Part shown: piece after piece, positions 58,101 through 64,000 of the stretch
Layout: every line of letters begins with the position of its first letter
Position numbering within the stretch: position 1 is the first letter of the stretch
Assembly: GCF_040436345.1 (NCBI RefSeq)
Contig: NC_133233.1
Coordinates: 7,947,381 to 8,011,380, forward strand
Reading direction: 5' to 3'
Origin: Pagrus major
Lineage: Eukaryota; Chordata; Actinopteri; Spariformes; Sparidae
DNA: 64,000 nt
Notes under the pieces: generated by a model
Told to the model about the DNA's origin: nothing
The model's input: only the letters and a program-made list of their open reading frames with translations
Database searches by the model: none
Made by a program: the position numbers and the translations under genes

Positions 58101-60524
58101 TCCAGGCCATGAGGCTGACAGACCTTTGTGGAGAATGCTTTGATCCCAGCAGCGCCGGCTGTGGTTCAACCAACATGAAAAAACCTCACATCAAACTTCA
58201 GGAGAACCCCACCCACTATAATAAGCATGTCTTCTTGTAATCTAAGTCATCAGCCGCCACAGTTTTTGTCAGTGTGACCTGGCTACCAGGAACACTTCCT
58301 CAAGACACGTTCATCAAACCAAACGATCTGACTGTCAGACTTCTGTGATCTGTTTGTTTTGTGGCTGTAGGGACTGATTCAGCTATTTCCTGCATGGCAC
58401 TTGTGGCTCTCTCTAAAACTCTTCACATGGACCGTATCCGTCTGTGGCTTGACTTTGACGTAAAGAGGCACACATTACACCATTTCCTGACCAACTTTTA
58501 CGAGTTTACTACAACTTACGTTTGATGTCGTGGTGGATGACATTGTGTGAGTGCAGGTACTCCAGCCCCCGCAGGACTTGCTTGGTCACCCAGATGATCT
58601 CGAACTCCCTCATGGGCCCACAGCTGTCCAGCTTCTCCAGGACGGAGCCGCCCTCTCCGGCCTCCATGAACAGGTGGACGCTCTGGTCGGCGAGCAGAGC
58701 GCCATACAGCTCAGCAATGTTCTCATGACGAAACCGTGCCTGGAATTCCACGTCGGCTGCTTTAAAGTGCTCCATAGGGATCTGTGAGGATGATGATGAT
58801 GAGATGTAAATTAAATGCACTATCACAATTCAATACCATTGTTCTATGTAAAGGAATAGTTCAACATATTGGGAAACATGCTTCTTTGGTTCTCTGCTGA
58901 GAGTTAGTTGAGAAACATAAAGCCAGATGATACATATGGATTCAATGGGATAATATGATAAGCTGTTTCCCAATGTTTCCAGCCTTTATGTAAAGCCAAA
59001 CCAAGTGGCTGCTGGCTGCATCTTCATATCTGCCATAAAAACATGAGAGTGGTATTGATAAAGCTATAGCCAGGAGATGCTAGGCTTAGCTTAGCTGTGT
59101 ATAATGACCGGGAGCAGACGGAAACAGCTAGCCTGGCTCTGTCCAAATGTAAAATCAGCCAACCTGCCCATCCAAAGCTCGCTAATCAGCAACTTATAGC
59201 TTAGCCAAGCTAGCTGTTTCCATCTGCTTCCAGTCTTAATGATAAACTAAGCTACCCAGAGAGAGAGAGAGTGCCATCTTCTCATTGAACTCTCAGCAAA
59301 AAAAAGAAACAAGAGTTGTTTTTTTTGCCAAAATTTCTTAGAAATATCTTTGACACACAATGGACACATTTTTGAATGATGATCGACTGATAACAGTGTT
59401 GATTGAGATCTATTGTAACCCAGATACAGAGCACACAACCCCTGACAGTAAGCCTTCTCTGTGTATCCGTTACAGTGTGTGCTTTACACTGTGTCAACAT
59501 GCCGTTCTGATGATAACACCTGACAGGGAGGAAACTGCTTCATCTCTTGTCAATATTTTCCTGCAGGTGAAGAGTGCAGTATGAGATAGATAAGAAAGGA
59601 ACAGAGTGTGTTGTAAAAAAGACTGCCGGGAGCTGACGGAGGTAAATCACAACATGTCTATAAAAGGGAGTTAGTGGCAAAATTCCATTCTTGCACTGAT
59701 CCTGGCCTGTGTTGTAAGTCTGACCTGCTTCTTCTTTTAAGAGAGCTGTTCCTTTTCTCTTGAACTCGAAGGTAATACAGTAAATGGCATGTTGACATGA
59801 ACATTGTTTGCATAAAAACAAGAAGAGCTGCTGTGTGAACAAACAGTCCTTGGCAGGTGAAGTGATTTTCCACCTAGGGCAAGAGTGGAGAAGGTTGGCT
59901 TGATTCCAGCTGTTGCTCGGCAGGACTCACCAGTTTGCATGCCATTCTTTTCCTGGTGGTGATGTCCTGAGCCAAGTGGACTTTCCCAAATGAGCCCTTA
60001 GGCACGAGGCTAGAGCCGTGATTCTTGTAGGTCAATTTCCATGGAAACATGAGCACGTCCATGTTGATCTGGTAGCGGCCATGTTTTACGAACATGTACT
60101 TCTGCAAACAGAGGTCAGTTAAAAAAAATAAAACATACTGACTTTCATGCACACAAACAGTGAGTCTTGTTACGGAGACGGTTCTCACCTTGTTCAGCAG
60201 GACACCTATCTCCTTAGGCAGGTGCTGCAGGGTTGCTGCCTGCATGTTGGAGAGCAGGTTGACAAAGGACAGGAGGTCTGTCACCGTCCCGTACCGAACA
60301 CCACCACCCCCATCGACATAGTCCTTCTGCTGACACCCCGGACCCTCCGAGTCCCCCGCCTCCTCGTTCTCATCCATCTCCTCCTGAGAGAGACCTTCCT
60401 CTTCGAATGACGAGCCTCCTTCCTCCTCTTCCAGCTGATACAGAGTCTCTGCAGCGTTGATGATGTCCTCTATATTCATGTGAGCCAACAGCAGTTCTAT
60501 TCCATTATCATATTTGTAATCCAT
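55129..60524 (-). CDS. map3k8: MAP kinase kinase kinase 8 (TPL2/COT)
   Basis: A cytoplasmic Ser/Thr kinase that phosphorylates MEK1/2 downstream of TLR and TNF receptors, held by NF-kB1 p105. Seven coding exons (minus): 60189-60524, 59931-60101, 58520-58781, 57624-57730, 56614-56766, 55342-55588, 55129-55253. All borders are AG/GT with consistent phases: 466 aa against 467 in human. Motifs: [10 protein letters not shown], glycine loop GSFGKV (about 148-153), ATP Lys 168, HHDIKPSN with Asp 254, DFG Asp 271, activation Thr about 291 in [36 protein letters not shown]. The tail ends [12 protein letters not shown] and SEYG as in mammals. A serine in LRQQSQ may stand in for human Ser400 (inference). 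Start chosen at MDYKYDN, 27 bases after an acceptor at 60551; a non-coding first exon is expected further upstream. Confidence 0.96.
57117..57126 (+). promoter_or_regulatory. Consensus kB site in a map3k8 intron
   Basis: gggactttcc is a textbook NF-kB site. It lies in the intron between the DFG exon and the YMSPE exon. A 10-base match can occur by chance, so function is unproven. Confidence 0.35.
58848..59300. repeat. Teleost repeat in a map3k8 intron
   Basis: Begins aaaggaatagttcaacatat and continues with gctgagagttagttgagaa and gctagcctggctctgtcca, motifs of a widespread fish MITE-like family. It ends near gaactctcagc. Lies in the intron between the ATP-lysine exon and the next. Confidence 0.6.
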
Positions 60525-60551
60525 GTTGATCCTCGACTGGTGTCGCTCACT

Positions 60552-61750
60552 CTAAAATGAAACATGGGGAGGTGAGTTTGTGGACATTTTTCAGTTCAGT
60601 TCAGTTCAGACTTGCAACAGATCCTATCAGCGACTTTCAAGCACATGTGCAGCGGCAGATGTACAGAGACACTACAGAGCACTGAGGCTTTTGACTCAGC
60701 TGGCTGGACACAGCTGGGAGGGGCGTACAGCACTGTTTTCCAAGCAAATGAAGGGAGTTTCACAATAAAGCTGGGAAGCCCCTTGGAAAGCCTGGACCTT
60801 ATTTAACATTGCTGCTGACCTACTAAATAATTATGAAAGCTCATTAATAATCACTGGGCTGCGACTAAGGCACCCAGCTGGTACACATTCATACACATTC
60901 TGCACAGTCGTTTTTTTCTTGTTTTTTTTTTTTAGAGCCAGAGATTTTCCTGCCTACCAAACCCCATGTTAAAATTGAACAAATAAGCTACCGAGTTAGA
61001 TTTCTTAATCACAATTTAAAAAACTGCAAATTCAGATCGCGTGCCTCATGAAAAAACAACTGCAGTAATAATTCGGGATGTTGTAAAGAAGTGACGATCA
61101 ATCTGTTAAATATATAGCTTATTATTCAGAAGGTCAGATGAGATATAGTGAATAAAAAGATGCCGTACTTGCCGTGATCTTTGAGTCAGGCGCTCAAAGG
61201 GACTGTCGTCTCTCCATCGTGTCTCCACACCTGACTGTCTGACTGTCTGACTGACTGACTGAGCGGATCGGACTGTGTTTAGAAGGAAGTAAACAGAGGA
61301 AGTGCAGCCGATCAGTGTGTGGGTGGAGTGGGCTGTAATGTCAGGTGCCAACCGCGTTACTCTCCGTAGGTTTCGTTTTCCTTTTTCTTCTGTTTCCTCA
61401 GATGAAAAACAAATCTCACGTAGCTCGGCTGAAACACAGGACACGACCTTCCACAGAACCGTCGGGTGTTTTCCTGTAGGGAAAATGTGCTGATTCTTTT
61501 TAAAGGAACTCTTGATATAAAACAAGTCATAACAGAAATATAACATATTAGTTTACGTACTTTACGTTCATTAGTCACAGAAAGTTCAATAGGGACTGTT
61601 ACTGTAGAAGCTACCGAGGACAAACTAGAAGTTAACCCATCATCCAGAACCTACAGTCGTGTTTTTGTCGCCATCCGCACAAATTGGTGCCTGTCAGTTG
61701 CCGTACAGAGGACCACGCGCATGCGCTGTTCCGTTTCTTTCTGAACAGCA
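60552..61750. promoter_or_regulatory. Shared upstream region of map3k8 and mtpap
   Basis: The two genes diverge with 1.2 kb between start codons. map3k8 side: ETS/PU.1-like gaaggaagt and cagaggaagtg (61,282-61,304), and a CTGACTGT tandem run (about 61,229-61,265). A possible non-coding first exon of map3k8 ends near 61,170 (minus, gatcacg|gcaagt, a GC-type donor; inference). mtpap side: an NRF1-type palindrome at 61,717-61,726. A T-rich run lies at about 60,910-60,932. Confidence 0.6.
61717..61726. promoter_or_regulatory. mtpap: NRF1-type site upstream of mtpap
   Basis: The palindrome gcgcatgcgc, 24 bases before the mtpap ATG, followed by an ETS-like ttccg. NRF1 commonly drives nuclear genes for mitochondrial proteins, which fits the downstream gene. 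Confidence 0.65.
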
Positions 61751-63254
61751 ATGGCGTCCTCCTTAGCAGTGTGCAGGTTACATATGAGGGGCAGGGGCAG
61801 CTTGGTGAGGAGCCTACGTAGGGTCGAAACATTCCTCCACAGGAATATCGGAACAAACGTCGCTGCTGCGGAGGGTGACGCACTTCGAAAAGAGGAAACT
61901 GGTCAGTTTATCAAGCGACAGACAAACTAAGTTAGCCTTCTTACTAGCCTTGATGCTAGCTCACTCTCCTGGATTAAGCCGTCATTCCAAACTTCATTCA
62001 GAAATCTGTATGTTTTGGGTTTGCTTGGCTATCATCCAAAATGCGTGACATTTTGAATAGAAAATGTAAGGGTAAAGTGTCTTGGTAAAATTCGGCGTTG
62101 TTTTTTCTTTGCCAAGGAGTCCTGTTTCAATAAAATCTTCTCCTGAAGGCATTGCATCTGTCATTTCAAAGAAGAGTTGACATTAATAGATGTTGCTTTG
62201 TGGATGATTTGTATGCCGAATGAAACAGTATCCTGTAAGAGTTAATGAAACGTGCTATTCTTCTTACAGCTAATGCTGCAAAGTTTGTCTGATAACATTA
62301 TGCTAACTGCACAGGGATGAACAATGACAACAAATCCAAGCCATCCTTAAAGTGAAACTACAGTAGTGACTGATGTTCTGCTTCTCTGTTATCAGATGAA
62401 AAGCATGGACGCAGGTCTTTGTATGCTGTCCAGGCGGAGAGACAAGGAGAGGCGACGAGATCTGTCCTCATCAACTGCAGCCCCAGAACCAATGAGAAAA
62501 AGTTCCTCAAGTTTTTATCAAGACATGGAGAAGTCAAGAAATACTTCTTTTATGAAAGCTATGTGCGTGAACGACCAAGGATTGTTTTCCAGCATGTTAC
62601 AAGGTACATATAAGGCCAACTTGACTGGATTCAGTTGGTAGATGTAATTGTGTGTATTTGTGTTATTTTCCAGGGCATGTATGCCGTAGTGGAATTTACC
62701 AACCGGGAAAGCGTTGCATCTTTACTTGAAGAGGCAGCCATCCCCACTGTCAGCCATGAAGCCTTGGTGCCTTTTAAATCAAGACTGCTGTCACTGAAGA
62801 ACGTCGACTCAGCGGGCTCAACGAACCAGCAGTACCAGCCACAGACCACTGCTCCCATCAACCAGCTTATACAGAGGCTGTCCAGAGAGGAAAGTGTAAG
62901 TGGACTGGTTGTCACACACAGAGTTACAGCTTAGATTAAACAATCCAGAGGGTTGGATTCGACTTTAAATACAAATCCATCTGTGAAAGTTAACGTGCTA
63001 ACATGGTCTGTCTTCTCTTTCCCCCTCAGATAGACCGGCAGGTGATCTCCCTGACAGAATCCTATCAGCTAACAGAGGAGAACAGCCGACTGCGTTTCCT
63101 CGTCTGCTCTCTGCTCCAGGACATTGCTGCTGCTTATTTCCCAGAATGCACCATCAAGCCTTTCGGCTCATCGGTGAACGGTTTTGGAAAGCTGGGCTGT
63201 GACCTGGACGTGATCCTGGACCTGGATGGCATCAGTGGGAGAAAGGCAAAGACG
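61751..63254 (+). CDS. mtpap: Mitochondrial poly(A) RNA polymerase, exons 1-4 (runs off the window)
   Basis: A non-canonical poly(A) polymerase of the mitochondrial matrix that adenylates mitochondrial mRNAs. Coding exons: 61751-61901, 62396-62562, 62674-62895, 63030-63254, phases consistent, 255 codons so far. The N-terminus MASSLAVCRLHMRGRG is Arg-rich with few acids, like a mitochondrial presequence. Next is an RNA-binding-like region: RSVLINCSPRTNEKKFLKFL ... YESY joined to GMYAVVEFTNRES. Then QLTEENSRLRFLVCSLLQD and the nucleotidyltransferase core PFGSSVNGFGKLGCDLD with Asp 238 and Asp 240 of the DxD pair. Close in order and wording to human MTPAP, which also neighbours MAP3K8. The start follows an NRF1-type site. 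The C-terminal half (PAP-associated domain) lies beyond 64,000. Confidence 0.95.
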
Positions 63255-64000
63255 GTAATAATGGGAGGTTGGGGAGAGAGAGTTGCCGGAGATAACATGG
63301 TCAGTTTTCAAACTACAAGCCTGATTCCCAAAAAGTCTGGACGCTGTGAAAAAATGTAAATTAAAAAAGAGTGCAATTTGCAACCACACAGGGTTTACAT
63401 ACATTTTAGTGTTCCTGAGACCATGTAGTAATCGCCTTTATACAACCATATGTTCACAAAGTGGTGAAATTCGCTTCATCCTTGTTTGTGAACGACTGAG
63501 CCTTTCGAGGATTCCCCTTTCATACCCATTCATAATGCTATCACGAAGTCTAATCCAATATCAGACTCTATATCCCTGTATAAACTAAAAAAAACATAAT
63601 TTAGGATAATACATACAAACTCAGACATACTTTGAACGTACAGAATAGGAGAAATGTAGTTTTAATTGATGTTGCCTGGTCGGGTAGATACAAGTTTATT
63701 GTTTCAGATATTTCTATCACCTGATCGTTGCACTGACTGTCGGTGAGGTGATGATCCATTCACTGTCAGTTTCAGTCAGGGTAATTAGGGCCCGAGCAGT
63801 GAAACTGCGAGGACCCTATTGTAATTGTAATGATTATTATTATTATTATTATTTTCCTTTGTCCGTCATGATCGCATTTTTCACTGCCTGAACATACCCC
63901 AAAAGTCACCAAACTTGGAATATAGATCAGACCTGGCGAAAAATTTTAGAATCTGTTGTCGTTGTGAATGTCCACCACTAGGTGGCGCTACAATCAAGGA
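63255..64000 (+). other. mtpap: mtpap intron with a common teleost repeat
   Basis: Intron sequence after donor gtaata at 63255. From about 63,789 to the window end is a widespread fish repeat (agggcccgagcagtgaaact, then cgaggaccctattgtaattg, an ATT run, and ccactaggtggcgctacaa). No exon seen. Confidence 0.65.

Noticed and set aside
62563-62613. Extension of mtpap exon 2 past YESY in the same frame
   Set aside because: The donor gtgcgt at 62563 joins YESY to GMYAVVEF, matching the human protein; the extension is intronic.

Overview
The window is vertebrate nuclear DNA, almost certainly from a ray-finned (probably percomorph) fish. The evidence is three genes with conserved vertebrate exon structure, dense (CA/GT)n microsatellites, and typical teleost repeats: L2-like and Tx1-like LINEs, Penelope-like elements, hAT transposons and TTAA-flanked MITEs.

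Layout. (1) 1-23,070: a stk17a (DRAK1-type death-associated protein kinase) gene on the + strand. Six coding exons (9,438-21,441) carry most of the kinase domain and the whole C-terminal tail. The start exon was not found and probably lies before base 1. The introns hold microsatellites, MITEs, LINE scraps and one long near-perfect hairpin. (2) 23,085-26,480: a Tx1-like LINE relic on the minus strand, then unannotated sequence with a short CpG-rich patch. (3) 26,480-50,930: the most unusual region, an expanded array of 11 tRNA-Gly(TCC) genes, all on the + strand. They are interleaved with 5'-truncated Penelope-like element copies and pieces of a LINE ORF1 (coiled coil plus SGNH esterase-like), and are later interrupted by three hAT-type elements and one LINE. 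Most interruptions can be matched to an empty site in a sister unit, so the array records its own history. Two tRNA-Ser-like relics sit in a large duplicated block. (4) 50,930-54,440: intergenic sequence with repeat fragments. (5) 54,440-60,551: map3k8 (TPL2/COT kinase) on the minus strand, seven coding exons encoding 466 aa. (6) 60,552-61,750: a shared upstream region between the divergent map3k8 and mtpap genes. (7) 61,751-64,000: the first four coding exons of mtpap (mitochondrial poly(A) polymerase) on the + strand, leaving the window at its right edge.

The two kinases are signalling proteins: STK17A is pro-apoptotic, and MAP3K8 links TLR/TNF signalling to ERK. MTPAP adenylates mitochondrial RNAs. 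The map3k8-mtpap head-to-head pair matches the human 10p11 neighbourhood. The most interesting material is the tRNA-Gly/Penelope array. Seven tRNA copies are identical over 72 nt, while three others are all changed at one T-stem base, each to a different nucleotide. Two structural classes of copy differ in whether a Pol III terminator follows.
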